A DNA stretch of 64,000 nucleotides from Streptomyces clavuligerus. Its GTDB lineage: Bacteria; Actinomycetota; Actinomycetes; Streptomycetales; Streptomycetaceae. The stretch lies in assembly GCF_005519465.1 (NCBI RefSeq), contig NZ_CP027858.1, positions 4,712,001 to 4,776,000 of the forward strand, given 5' to 3'. Below, piece by piece: positions 19,118 to 30,038 of the stretch. The notes below the pieces were generated by a model. The model saw only the letters and a list, made by a program, of their open reading frames with translations. It was not told the origin of the DNA and ran no database searches. Positions within the stretch are counted from its first letter, which is position 1; each line of letters begins with the position of its first letter. The translations under genes were made by a program, and so were the position numbers.

Positions 19118-20161
19118 ATGCCCCTACCGCACCCCCACCCCCGTTCCGCCGCGGCGGCCCGGCACCGGCTCCGGCGCTGCCGGACGCTCCCCGCGCCGCT
19201 CGCCGCCGCCCTCGCCGCCGTCGCCCTCCTGCTCGCGCCCCCGGCCCGCGCGGCCGACAACGGCCACTGGTCCGTCTTCCCGGCCGCATCCCAGCCCGGC
19301 AGCAGGCCGTACTTCCATCTCTCCGCCGACCCCGGGCAGACCCTGCGGGACGAGGTCACCGTCACCAACCGGACCGCCGCGCCGCTCACCCTCCGGCTGT
19401 ACGCGGCCGACGCCCACAACACCGCCCGCGACGGAGGGTTCGCGGTCCGCGCCCCGGAGGAGCGGCGACGGGGTGTCGGCGCCTGGGCCCGGCCCGAGCG
19501 CGAACGGGTCACCGTACCGGCGCGCGGCTCGGTCACCGTCCCGTACACGATCACCGTCCCGGACGAGGCCCCGCCCGGCGATCACCCCGGAGCGCTGGTC
19601 GCGCTCGACGAGCGGGTCGCGGCGGCCGGGACCGGGACCGGTCTGGGGGTGCGCCAGGCCGTCGGCGCCCGGATCTATCTCCGGGTGAACGGTCCCGCCG
19701 TCCCCGCGCTCACCGTCGAGGACCTGCGGATCGACCAGGACCGGCCGCTGGTGCCCGGCACCGGCGAGAGCAGTGCTCTGGTCTCGTACACCCTCCACAA
19801 CCGGGGCAATGTCACCCTGAGCCCCCGGGTCCGGATCACCGCCGGGGGACTCTTCGGACGGCGACTGCTGGACCGGGGGGCGACCGGGGTCCCCTCCGAA
19901 CTCCTGCCCCGCCAGCGCGTCCGGCTCACCGAACGATGGCCCGGCGCGCCCTGGGCGGACCGGGGCGAGGTCCGTGTCACCGCCGAGGCCGCAGCGGCCC
20001 GGGACTCCGCCGCGATCTCCTTCCTCGCCGTGCCCTGGCTGCCCGCCGGGCTGCTCGCGGTGGCTGCGGCGCTCCTCGCCGCCCGCGCGGCCCTCCGGCG
20101 GCGGGCGGCCCGCCGCCCCGACGGAACCCGGGCCCCGCAGCCGAAACCATCACCCCTCTGA
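19118..20161 (+). CDS. DUF916/WxLIP-like membrane-anchored surface protein
   Basis: 347 residues. Signal peptide: LPAPLAAALAAVALLLAPPARA. The extracellular region starts with FPAASQPGSRPYFHLSADPG and DEVTVTNRTAAPLTL, the pattern of DUF916 (WxL-interacting protein, peptidoglycan-binding part), then a second beta-sandwich (about 195-300, YTLHNRGNVTLSP). A membrane segment near 308-330 (LPAGLLAVAAALLAARAAL) is followed by a basic tail, so it is anchored with the bulk outside. In Firmicutes DUF916 proteins partner WxL proteins; the adjacent upstream gene carries a WxL-like domain, supporting a joint surface complex. ATG 19118 is 89 bp after that gene. Confidence 0.82.
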   Translation: MPLPHPHPRSAAAARHRLRRCRTLPAPLAAALAAVALLLAPPARAADNGHWSVFPAASQPGSRPYFHLSADPGQTLRDEVTVTNRTAAPLTLRLYAADAHNTARDGGFAVRAPEERRRGVGAWARPERERVTVPARGSVTVPYTITVPDEAPPGDHPGALVALDERVAAAGTGTGLGVRQAVGARIYLRVNGPAVPALTVEDLRIDQDRPLVPGTGESSALVSYTLHNRGNVTLSPRVRITAGGLFGRRLLDRGATGVPSELLPRQRVRLTERWPGAPWADRGEVRVTAEAAAARDSAAISFLAVPWLPAGLLAVAAALLAARAALRRRAARRPDGTRAPQPKPSPL

Positions 20162-20251
20162 CCTGCCGATGACCGCCGCTCGGCGCACCCGGCGGCCCGA
20201 ACGCGGCCCTCGCGCGCACCGGCGCCCCCGGCATCAGGGAGAATGGGCGGC

Positions 20252-21196
20252 ATGAGCGTTCGTACCCAGTCCTCCGAGTCCGTCCCCCACCGGTCGGGCT
20301 TCGCCTGCTTCGTCGGCCGCCCCAACGCGGGCAAGTCCACCCTGACGAACGCTCTCGTCGGCCAGAAGGTGGCGATCACCTCCAACCGCCCCCAGACCAC
20401 CCGGCACACCGTCCGCGGCATCGTCCACCGGCCCGAGGCGCAGCTGATCCTGGTCGACACCCCCGGTCTGCACAAGCCGCGCACCCTCCTCGGCGAGCGG
20501 CTGAACGACGTGGTCCGCACCACCTGGGCCGAGGTCGACGTCATCGGCTTCTGTCTGCCCGCCGACCAGAAGCTCGGCCCCGGTGACCGCTTCATCGCCA
20601 AGGAACTGGCCGGGATCAAGAAGACCCCCAAGGTGGCGATCGTCACCAAGACCGACCTAGTCGACTCCCGGACCCTCGCCGAACAGCTTCTCGCCGTGAG
20701 CCGGCTCGGCGAGGAGCTGGGCATCGAGTGGGCCGAGATCATCCCGGTCTCGGTCGTCGGCGACCAGCAGGTCCAGCTCGTCGCCGACCTGCTGATCCCG
20801 CTGCTGCCCGAGGGCCCCGCGCTCTACCCGGAGGGCGATCTCACCGATGAGCCCGAACAGGTCATGGTGGCCGAGCTGATCCGCGAGGCCGCGCTGGAAG
20901 GGGTCCGCGACGAGCTGCCGCACTCCATCGCCGTCGTGGTCGAGGAGATGCTGCCGCGCGAGGACCGCCCGGCGGACAAGCCGCTGCTCGACATCCACGC
21001 GAACGTGTACATCGAGCGCCCCAGCCAGAAGGGGATCATCATCGGCCCCAAGGGCAAGCGCCTGAAGGAGGTCGGGGTGAAGTCCCGCAAGCAGATCGAG
21101 GCACTGCTCGGGACGCCGGTCTTCCTCGATCTGCATGTGAAGGTCGCGAAGGACTGGCAGCGCGACCCCAAGCAGCTCCGCCGCCTCGGCTTCTGA
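20252..21196 (+). CDS. era: GTPase Era
   Basis: 314-residue GTPase that binds the 3' end of 16S rRNA and assists 30S assembly. G motifs: GRPNAGKST (G1), DTPGLH (G3), TKTD (G4). The C-terminal KH domain carries IIIGPKGKRLKEVG near 260. Two ATGs are in frame, 20243 and 20252. AGGGAGA at 20236-20242 directly abuts the first but sits 9 bases before the second, so 20252 (MSVRTQSS) is chosen. The 3' neighbour is convergent. Confidence 0.97.
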   Translation: MSVRTQSSESVPHRSGFACFVGRPNAGKSTLTNALVGQKVAITSNRPQTTRHTVRGIVHRPEAQLILVDTPGLHKPRTLLGERLNDVVRTTWAEVDVIGFCLPADQKLGPGDRFIAKELAGIKKTPKVAIVTKTDLVDSRTLAEQLLAVSRLGEELGIEWAEIIPVSVVGDQQVQLVADLLIPLLPEGPALYPEGDLTDEPEQVMVAELIREAALEGVRDELPHSIAVVVEEMLPREDRPADKPLLDIHANVYIERPSQKGIIIGPKGKRLKEVGVKSRKQIEALLGTPVFLDLHVKVAKDWQRDPKQLRRLGF

Positions 21197-21376
21197 ATCC
21201 TTTTGCGGCTCGGTTCGCCTCCGGGGTGCCAGAGCGTGCGCCGACGGTCGACCGTGCTCGGTTCCTCGTTCCTCGGAACCTCCGCGCGCTCTCCGCTTTC
21301 GGCACCCGCGGCACCCCTTCGGCTCACTCGCCCGCAGGGCGGAGGCAGACGTCCGCGCAGCGACGGCGGCCGGGGC

Positions 21377-21667
21377 TCAGGCGCCCGTGCGGAGGACCCG
21401 GGAGATCAGTTCGCGCTGGGCCTCGCCCAGCTCCGGGTCGGAGCAGTGGACGGTGCGGCCGTCCACGGTGATCTCGTAGCTGAAGCCGTCCGGCACCCCG
21501 GTGTGCGGGCTGCCCTGTGCCTCGGCGAGCGCGCGGGAGGCCAGGTCCCGCCAGCCCGCGGCGTCGGACACGCCCTCGGACACGTCCTCGGGCAGGGCGT
21601 CGGTGTCGATCTCCGCCTGCCGTTCGATGCCGGCGAATCCGCCCGTCCGTGTCACCTGGATGCGCAT
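21377..21667 (-). CDS. Emfourin-type protease inhibitor
   Basis: 96-residue protein beginning MRIQVTRTGGFAGIERQAE, the pattern of emfourin, a small cytosolic inhibitor of protealysin-like M4 metalloproteases. The family features seen are the N-terminal RTGGFAG loop, LASRALAEA helix, and a C-terminal FSYEITVDGRTV strand pair. The frame is open to 21823, but conserved sequence starts at ATG 21667 with AAGGGGAGCC just upstream. It is directly downstream of, and on the same strand as, the M4 protease gene (125-bp gap), the arrangement known for emfourin pairs. Confidence 0.88.
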   Translation of the reverse strand: MRIQVTRTGGFAGIERQAEIDTDALPEDVSEGVSDAAGWRDLASRALAEAQGSPHTGVPDGFSYEITVDGRTVHCSDPELGEAQRELISRVLRTGA

Positions 21668-21792
21668 GGCTCCCCTTCTCAAGGACGGGCCCGGGGCGTC
21701 AGGATCTGGACCGCCGCCCCGGGCCCGTCCGGTCCGGTTGATCCGTCCGCCCCCGTCCGCGCGGTCCGGGGCCGGAGCGGTGATCGTCGCCG

Positions 21793-22860
21793 TCAGCCGG
21801 TCGGCACCTTCACGGTGGCCCACGCCTTCGTGACGGCCTGAAGCTCCTCGCCGTCACCGTAGCGCTCCCGCGCCGCGTCCAGGGTGGCGCCCGCGAAGTC
21901 CCGGAAGGTGGCGTCCTCGTGGAGCGCGCCCCCGGTGAGGGTGTCGAACCAGATCTGCCCCGCCCGCTCCCACGCCTTGCCGCCGAGTTCGGTGGCGGCC
22001 AGGTAGAACGCGTGGTTGGGGATGCCGGAGTTGATGTGCACCCCGCCGTTGTCCCGTCCGGTGCGGACATAGCCGTCCATCGTGGCGGGCTGCGGGTCCT
22101 TGCCCAGGATCTCGTCGTCGTACGCGGTCCCCGGCGCTTTCAGCGAGCGCAGCGCGGCCCCGTTCACCCGGGGGCCGAGGATCTCCGCGCCGAGCAGCCA
22201 GTCCGCCCGGTCGGCGGTCTGGTCGAGGACGTACTGCTTGACGAGGGAGCCGATGACGTCCGAGACGGACTCGTTGAGCGCGCCCGGCTGACCGAAGTAG
22301 GTGAGGTTGGCGGTGTACTGCGTCAGGCCGTGCGTCAGCTCGTGCGCGATGACGTCGACGGACTGGGAGAAGTCGAGGAAGACCTCCCCGTCCCCGTCGC
22401 CGAACACCATCTGCTGGCCGTTCCAGAAGGCGTTGGCGTAGCCGCGGCCGTAGTGGACGCTCGCCACCAGCGGCAGCCCCTCGCCGTCGAGCGAGCTGCG
22501 GCCGTAGCCGGACAGCAGCAGCTCGAAGGTGGAGCCGAGGCCCGCGTAGACCCGGTTGACGGTGGCGTCCTGGCCGGGGTCCTGGCCCTCGTCGCGGACC
22601 TTGGCGCCGGGCAGCCGGGTGCTGTTGCCGCAGTCGTGGAGGGTGCGGGTCGGGTGCTCCGTGGGGCCGCTGCCCCGGATGATGCCGACCTCGTCCGGGA
22701 CGCCGAGGGCGATGTTCAGCTGCCTCCGGGTGCGCTGCTTGGCGTCCGTCTCCAGGGTGTGGCGGGCGACGGGCGCGAGATCGGGGTCACCGGAGGTCGC
22801 GACCTTGTCGAGGACATGGGGCGGAATGATCGTGCAGAACGTGGGGTGCGAGTTCGCCAT
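21793..22860 (-). CDS. Protealysin-like M4 metallopeptidase
   Basis: 355-residue thermolysin-family zinc protease. HELTH is at 173-177 (two zinc His and catalytic Glu), the third zinc ligand is Glu 197 in NESVSD, and the second catalytic His lies in VHINSGIPNHAFY (about 275-286). There is no signal peptide and no long FTP/PepSY propeptide; instead a short N-terminus with CTIIPPHVLDKVA, the Pro-Pro-x-x-Leu motif of protealysin-type propeptides. It is therefore probably made as a cytosolic proenzyme with limited maturation. The adjacent emfourin-like gene would keep it inactive. Confidence 0.92.
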   Translation of the reverse strand: MANSHPTFCTIIPPHVLDKVATSGDPDLAPVARHTLETDAKQRTRRQLNIALGVPDEVGIIRGSGPTEHPTRTLHDCGNSTRLPGAKVRDEGQDPGQDATVNRVYAGLGSTFELLLSGYGRSSLDGEGLPLVASVHYGRGYANAFWNGQQMVFGDGDGEVFLDFSQSVDVIAHELTHGLTQYTANLTYFGQPGALNESVSDVIGSLVKQYVLDQTADRADWLLGAEILGPRVNGAALRSLKAPGTAYDDEILGKDPQPATMDGYVRTGRDNGGVHINSGIPNHAFYLAATELGGKAWERAGQIWFDTLTGGALHEDATFRDFAGATLDAARERYGDGEELQAVTKAWATVKVPTG

Positions 22861-23014
22861 GCCCGCAATGTCGCATCACGTGATGGTGTTGTCGCGAGAA
22901 GTAATGGCGATTACGGAAATAGAGTGACATGCGGGTTGGCTGATTGACGGGCGGAGAATCCGCACCGTGAGGGCGTGGGCGCGGTGTGTCGTCATGCGCT
23001 GTCCCGCATAGTGA

Positions 23015-25057
<2,043 letters not shown>

Positions 25058-25078
25058 TTCGGGTTCACCTTCAACCAC

Positions 25079-25121
25079 CCCGCCCCCGGCGCCTTCCACG
25101 GAAGACGCGACCGGGGGCGGG
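25079..25121 (+). terminator. Nested hairpin terminator after leuA
   Basis: Outer 11-bp stem (CCCGCCCCCGG, 25079-25089, with 25111-25121) encloses an inner CTTCC/GGAAG stem at 25093-25104. It starts 21 bp after the leuA stop. Confidence 0.75.
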
Positions 25122-25287
25122 CCGGTTTCCGGGGCCCTTCGGCCAGGGCGCGGAATCGGCCATGTGCGGGCGTCCGGCCGCCGGGGTGCTGACGACACCG
25201 TGAGCATGTGGCTAACATCACGTCAACGCGGGGTTGGTTGCAGGTTGCTGGAGCGTCACGGAGGTCGCGGTGCGCGCAGACCGGGGT

Positions 25288-25965
25288 ATGTTTGGCCGAA
25301 AGCTGATGGTCTGCGGCATTCATACGTCATGGAACACAGTGGGGGACGGCGAGTTCTTCTGTCCCGGCTGCGGCGGCGACCGCAACTACCGCCGCCGCAC
25401 GGGCCGTCGGCGCTTCACCCTGCTCGGTGTCCCGCTGATGCCCCGGGGTTCGGCCGGGCCGGTCGTCGAGTGCGCGGCCTGTCAGGGCCACTTCGGTATG
25501 GACGCCCTCGATCATCCGACCACTGCCCGCTTCTCGGCGATGCTCCGTGACGCGGTGCACACCGTCGCCCTCGCGGTGCTCGCCTCCGGCGGCACCTCCT
25601 CCCGTCCGGTGCGGGAGACGGCCGTGGCCACCGTTCGCGCGGCCGGGCTCCACGACTGCACCGAGGACCAGCTCACCGGGCTCATCGAGGCGCTGGCGGC
25701 GGACACCGGGCGCTTCGTCACCGATGTCGGCCCCTACGGCGCGGCCCTCGCCATCGAGCTGCACGAGGCCCTGGAGCCGCTCTCCCCGCACCTCGCTCCC
25801 GCCGGACGTGAATCGATCCTGCTCCAGGGCGCGCGGATCGCGCTGGCCGACGGCCCCTACAGCCCGGCCGAGCGCGAGGTGCTGGCCACGGTGGGCGCCG
25901 CCCTCCAGCTCCACCCGGACGACACGGACCGGCTGCTGTCGACGGCCCGTACGCTCAGCCCCTGA
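25288..25965 (+). CDS. TerB-like protein with N-terminal zinc ribbon
   Basis: 225-residue cytosolic protein. The N-terminus has two Cys pairs, CPGCGG (about 26-31) and CAAC (about 64-67), that would bind one zinc. The C-terminal 130 residues are helical and end with IALADGPYSPAEREVLATVG, the acidic metal-binding repeat typical of the TerB tellurite-resistance fold. Function of these zinc-ribbon TerB proteins is unknown. ATG 25288 (MFGRKLMVCG) is preferred over upstream GTGs. The stop codon lies inside the first unit of an 8-bp tandem repeat. Confidence 0.82.
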   Translation: MFGRKLMVCGIHTSWNTVGDGEFFCPGCGGDRNYRRRTGRRRFTLLGVPLMPRGSAGPVVECAACQGHFGMDALDHPTTARFSAMLRDAVHTVALAVLASGGTSSRPVRETAVATVRAAGLHDCTEDQLTGLIEALAADTGRFVTDVGPYGAALAIELHEALEPLSPHLAPAGRESILLQGARIALADGPYSPAEREVLATVGAALQLHPDDTDRLLSTARTLSP

Positions 25966-26020
25966 GCCCCTGAGCCCCTGAGCCCCTGAGCCCCTGAGCC
26001 CCTGAGCCCCTGAGCCCCTG
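25957..26020. repeat. Octanucleotide tandem repeat, 8 perfect copies
   Basis: AGCCCCTG repeats head to tail from 25957 to 26020, followed by one imperfect copy (AGCCCCCTG). The array begins within the last codons of the TerB-like gene and supplies its TGA stop. Such simple repeats are uncommon in Streptomyces and may vary in number by slippage. Confidence 0.95.
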
Positions 26021-26152
26021 AGCCCCCTGCCCTTCGGGCGCTTCGGACCTTCCGGGCCGGGCGGCGGAAGAAGCGGCGGAAGAAGCGCGGAGGAACGCGG
26101 GGAGACGGGCCGCCGAGGGCCCGCCCCCCACTGGTACCGCTGCCGCCCCGGG

Positions 26153-27625
26153 TCAGCGCGGCAGCGCCCCCAGCCTCCGCTGCTGCCGCTCGCGGTCCTT
26201 CCCGTCCAGCCGTGCGTCATGGCGCGCCAGCGGCCTCGCCTTCGACGGGTCCGCGCGCACCACGGCGGGCGCGACCCCGGCCCACCGCTGGATCCGGGCG
26301 GTCGCGAACGCCCGCTCCCGCTCCGGCAGCCAGGAGACGTCCGCCCAGTGGCCGGTGCCCGGCGCGGTGAGGACATGGCTGTCCCGCGCGCCCCCGCCGA
26401 GGCGGAACGGCTCCGCCGACCACGGGTCCCACGCGCCGTTCACAAAGAGCATCCGGTCGGCGTTGCGCCGAACCCAGCGGTCGATGTCCTTCATCGCCTT
26501 CGGCTGGAACGCCATCGGGATCTCGCTCGGCACATAGTCGCGCGGACCCTGCTCCGGGTATCGCACCAGCCCCCTGAGATGCCGGGGTGTCCGCGTGGAC
26601 GGGGAGCCCAGCTCGGTGCCCGCCTGGTAGTAGTACGGGCGGTAGGTCGCGAGGCTGTCGTCGCTGCCCCCGTAGAAGCCCCCGAACTGCCGGAAGGCGG
26701 CGAACAGCTCCCCGTCGGCCGCCTTCGCGGGCTCGGCGGGCAGCTCCCCGCAGTAGTCGAGGCCGTAGTTCTGCCAGAAGCCCCAGGACCACCCCGTCAC
26801 GGCGCTCTCGTAGGCCCGGTCGACCCCGCCGATCTGCCGGAAGGTGACCTCGTCCCGCGCCGCCGCCTCCGTCAGCGCCCGCACCAGGGGCGCGCGCCGG
26901 ATCAGCCCCTCGCGCTGAAGGGCGTTGACCCGGTCGCGGCACTCCGTGGTCCCGACCCGGCGGAAGAAGCGGTCATAGGCCGAGTCCTCCTTGTCGTGGA
27001 CGTCGGCGGGGGCGACATAGACGACCACGGCGTCCATGTCGCCCGGGTGGAAGCGCTCGTAGTACGCCGCCGTCATGCCGCCCTTGGAGGCGCCCGTGGA
27101 GATCCACTTCTGTGGGTAGACCTTCTTCAGCTCCGTGAACAGCCGGTGCTGATCGGCGGCGGCCTGCCGGATGTTCAGCTCGGTCCAGTCCTCGGGCGCG
27201 GGGATCGACGGGGCGAAGTAGCGGTGCTCCAGCGAGACCTCGTTGCCGTCGATGATCCGGGCGGGCTCGGAGCGCTCCGGGTTCGGCCACAGGTGGTAGC
27301 CCGTGGTGTGGAAGACGGACGGGCGGCCGGTGTCCTTGTGCAGCAGGGACAGCCGCTGCCGGAAGGTGCCCTTCGACGGGTCCTCGTGATCGACGGGCTG
27401 CTCATAGGTGAGGATGAAGAAGCGGTGCCGACCGACCTGCTCCTCACTGACGAGTGCCATACCCGGGATCGCGAGCAGTCGCTCCCTGATGTCCGCCCGG
27501 GTGTCCGCCCCGGCGCGGACCACCGTCTCCGCCGCCTCCGGCGCTTCGGCGGCCGTCGCCCCCGCCGTCGACACGGTGCCCGTGAGCAGCGCCAGCGACA
27601 CGGCCGCTATCAGCGTTCTCCGCAT
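26153..27625 (-). CDS. S37 family (PS-10) prolyl tri/tetrapeptidyl aminopeptidase
   Basis: 490-residue secreted serine peptidase. The signal peptide is MRRTLIAAVSLALLTGTVST with cleavage near ATAA/EAP. The mature enzyme begins RERLLAIPGM, has the FFILTYEQPVDHEDPSKGTF strand typical of MEROPS S37, the nucleophile motif GASKGGMTA (about 172-180), and a C-terminal region with FVNGAWDPWSAEPF and a catalytic His in PGTGHWADVSW. Family members remove N-terminal tri- or tetrapeptides, as in proteolysis around sporulation. ATG 27625 follows AGGGGAGGACGAAC. Divergent from recO. Confidence 0.9.
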   Translation of the reverse strand: MRRTLIAAVSLALLTGTVSTAGATAAEAPEAAETVVRAGADTRADIRERLLAIPGMALVSEEQVGRHRFFILTYEQPVDHEDPSKGTFRQRLSLLHKDTGRPSVFHTTGYHLWPNPERSEPARIIDGNEVSLEHRYFAPSIPAPEDWTELNIRQAAADQHRLFTELKKVYPQKWISTGASKGGMTAAYYERFHPGDMDAVVVYVAPADVHDKEDSAYDRFFRRVGTTECRDRVNALQREGLIRRAPLVRALTEAAARDEVTFRQIGGVDRAYESAVTGWSWGFWQNYGLDYCGELPAEPAKAADGELFAAFRQFGGFYGGSDDSLATYRPYYYQAGTELGSPSTRTPRHLRGLVRYPEQGPRDYVPSEIPMAFQPKAMKDIDRWVRRNADRMLFVNGAWDPWSAEPFRLGGGARDSHVLTAPGTGHWADVSWLPERERAFATARIQRWAGVAPAVVRADPSKARPLARHDARLDGKDRERQQRRLGALPR

Positions 27626-27845
27626 GTTCGTCCTCCCCTTGATCTTCGGCGTACGCCCGTACGGACTGTGGCGTCCCCGGAGGCCCCGTGTCGAGAGTTA
27701 TGTGACATGCGCTACTCAACTTCCCCGCCGGTGACGGGTGTTTCCGACGGTCGCCGTCGCCTTCGGGCCCGTTCCTCCGGGTACCGGGCCGCGGCGGCCG
27801 GGCCATCGCGTACGGGAGCGCGCCCGGGTACGGGAGAATGGGGCC

Positions 27846-28592
27846 ATGAGCCTGTTCCGTGATGACGGCGTCGTCCTGCGCACCCAGAAGCTGGGCGAGG
27901 CCGACCGCATCATCACGCTGCTCACCCGGGGCCACGGCCGGGTCCGCGCCGTCGCCCGCGGGGTGCGCCGCACCAAGTCCAGGTTCGGCGCCAGGCTGGA
28001 GCCGTTCTCCCATGTCGACGTGCAGTTCTTCGCCCGCGGCAGCGAGCTGGTGGGCCGCGGGCTGCCGCTCTGCACCCAGAGCGAGACGATCGCCCCCTAC
28101 GGCGGCGGCATCGTCACCGACTACGCCCGCTACACCGCGGGCACGGCCATGCTGGAGACCGCCGAGCGGTTCACCGACCACGAGGGCGAGCCCGCGGTGC
28201 AGCAGTATCTGCTGCTGGTCGGCGGCCTGCGGGCACTCTCCCGGGGGGAGCACGCGCCCCATCTGGTGCTGGACGCGTTCCTCCTCCGCTCCCTCGCCGT
28301 GAACGGCTACGCGCCCAGCTTCGACGCCTGCGCCCGTTGCGGTCTGCCCGGCCCCAACCGTTTCTTCTCCGTCGCAGCCGGGGGAGTCATCTGCGGGGAC
28401 TGCCGGGTCCCCGGTAGCGTCGTACCCTCAGCCGAGGCCATAGGACTGCTCAGCGCGCTGCTGACGGGCGACTGGCCCGCGGCGGAAGCGTGCGAGGCGC
28501 GTCATGTCAGAGAGGGCAGCGGGCTGGTGTCCGCGTATCTGCACTGGCATCTGGAGCGTGGCCTGCGATCGCTCCGGTACGTCGAGAAGTAA
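27846..28592 (+). CDS. recO: DNA repair protein RecO
   Basis: 248-residue recombination mediator that loads RecA with RecR and RecF. The N-terminal OB fold starts [21 protein letters not shown] zinc finger is seen with CARCGLPG (about 163-170) and CGDCRVPG (about 184-191). ATG 27846 is the conserved start. It is followed after 26 bp by uppS, the standard recO-uppS pair of actinobacteria. Confidence 0.96.
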   Translation: MSLFRDDGVVLRTQKLGEADRIITLLTRGHGRVRAVARGVRRTKSRFGARLEPFSHVDVQFFARGSELVGRGLPLCTQSETIAPYGGGIVTDYARYTAGTAMLETAERFTDHEGEPAVQQYLLLVGGLRALSRGEHAPHLVLDAFLLRSLAVNGYAPSFDACARCGLPGPNRFFSVAAGGVICGDCRVPGSVVPSAEAIGLLSALLTGDWPAAEACEARHVREGSGLVSAYLHWHLERGLRSLRYVEK

Positions 28593-28618
28593 AGAATCAG
28601 CTAGGAGATGTGAGCCGC

Positions 28619-29437
28619 ATGGCACGACGCGGAATGCTCGGCCGACCCCGCCGCGACTACCGGGCCCCCGACCCGCACCCCTCCGGTGAGCAGCCCCCGA
28701 AGATCCCCGGCGAACTCGTCCCGAACCATGTCGCCTGTGTCATGGACGGCAACGGCCGCTGGGCCAAGGAGCGCGGCCTGCCCCGCACCGAGGGGCACAA
28801 GCGGGGCGAGGCCGTCGTCCTCGACGTGCTCAAGGGCTGTCTGGAACTGGGCGTCCAGAATCTCTCCCTGTACGCCTTCTCCACCGAGAACTGGAAGCGC
28901 TCCCCCGACGAGGTCCGCTTTCTGATGGGCTTCAACCGGGATGTCATCCGGGCCCGCCGGGACGAGATGAACGAGATGGGCATCCGCATCCGCTGGGTCG
29001 GCCGGATGCCCAGGCTGTGGAAGTCCGTCGTCCAGGAACTCCAGGTCGCGCAGGAGATGACCAAGGACAACGACGCCATGACGCTGTACTTCTGCGTCAA
29101 CTACGGCGGCCGGGCGGAGATCGCGGACGCCGCGCAGAAGATCGCCCAGGATGTGGCGGCCGGGAGGCTGGACCCGGGCAAGGTCAATGAGCGGACCTTC
29201 CAGAAGTACCTCTACTACCCGGACATGCCGGATGTGGACCTCTTTCTGCGCCCCAGCGGTGAGCAGCGCACGTCGAACTATCTGATCTGGCAGAGCAGCT
29301 ATGCCGAGATGGTCTTCCAGGACGTGCTCTGGCCCGACTTCGACCGCCGTGACCTGTGGCGGGCGTGCCTGGAGTACGCCAAGCGGGACCGGCGGTTCGG
29401 CGGGGCCATCCCCAACCAGATCGACCAGCCGCAGTGA
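28619..29437 (+). CDS. uppS: Isoprenyl diphosphate synthase (undecaprenyl diphosphate synthase type)
   Basis: 272-residue cis-prenyltransferase making the C50/C55 polyprenyl diphosphate carrier for peptidoglycan synthesis. Diagnostic motifs: [42 protein letters not shown], and the C-terminal [16 protein letters not shown] and [14 protein letters not shown] at 28603-28607 is 11 bases before ATG 28619; the in-frame GTG at 28610 is too close to it. Transcribed with recO; converges on zur with a 24-bp gap. Confidence 0.96.
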   Translation: MARRGMLGRPRRDYRAPDPHPSGEQPPKIPGELVPNHVACVMDGNGRWAKERGLPRTEGHKRGEAVVLDVLKGCLELGVQNLSLYAFSTENWKRSPDEVRFLMGFNRDVIRARRDEMNEMGIRIRWVGRMPRLWKSVVQELQVAQEMTKDNDAMTLYFCVNYGGRAEIADAAQKIAQDVAAGRLDPGKVNERTFQKYLYYPDMPDVDLFLRPSGEQRTSNYLIWQSSYAEMVFQDVLWPDFDRRDLWRACLEYAKRDRRFGGAIPNQIDQPQ

Positions 29438-29461
29438 CCCGCCCCTGAGGCGGTGCCCGGG

Positions 29462-29890
29462 TCAGGACTTCGCGGCGCACTCCGCGCAGGTACCGAAGAT
29501 CTCCACCGTGTGGGCGACGTTCACAAAGCCGTGGGCGGCGGCCACCGTCTCCGCCCACTGCTCCACGGCCGGGCCCTCGACCTCGACGGCCTTGCCGCAC
29601 AGACGGCACACGAGGTGGTGATGGTGGTCGTCGGTCGAGCAGCGGCGGTAGACGGACTCGCCGTCGCTCGTGCGCAGCACATCGACCTCGCCGGCCTCGG
29701 CCAGCGACTGGAGCGTGCGGTAGACCGTGGTCAGTCCCACCGAGTCGCCCCGGTGCTTGAGCATGTCGTGCAGCTCCTGTGCGCTGCGGAACTCGTCCAC
29801 CTCGTCGAGCGCCGCCGCCACCGCGGCGCGCTGCCGGGTCGACCGGCCTCGCACAGGGACGGTGTTACCTCCGCTTGGCGCCGTGGCCAC
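29462..29890 (-). CDS. zur: Zinc uptake regulator Zur (Fur family)
   Basis: 142-residue Fur-family repressor. The N-terminal winged helix (about 15-80) has TRQRAAVAAAL and VGLTTVYRTLQSLAEAG. The regulatory zinc site region is TDDHHHHLVC, and the structural zinc site consists of CRLCG (about 96-100) and CAEC near the end. GTG 29890 is chosen because GAGGAGG stands 5-11 bases upstream; the frame opens to 29914. The 148-bp gap to znuB may allow separate expression. Location at the end of znuACB fits zinc-responsive autoregulation of uptake. Confidence 0.93.
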   Translation of the reverse strand: MATAPSGGNTVPVRGRSTRQRAAVAAALDEVDEFRSAQELHDMLKHRGDSVGLTTVYRTLQSLAEAGEVDVLRTSDGESVYRRCSTDDHHHHLVCRLCGKAVEVEGPAVEQWAETVAAAHGFVNVAHTVEIFGTCAECAAKS

Positions 29891-30038
29891 AGGTGCCTCC
29901 TCGCTTAGCCCCACCCATTCCTGTCGGGGCCAATTCTGCCAGGCCGGCCTCTCCGGATCGTACGTCCTCCCTCTCCGCGCCTCCTTTTCCCGCTGGTGGC
30001 CCGCCCACCGGCGGGGCGGGACCGCGGTGGCGGGCGGC

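Noticed and set aside
25957..26020. Phase-variation switch for the TerB-like protein
   Set aside because: The first repeat unit already contains the in-frame stop, so adding or removing units would not change the protein.
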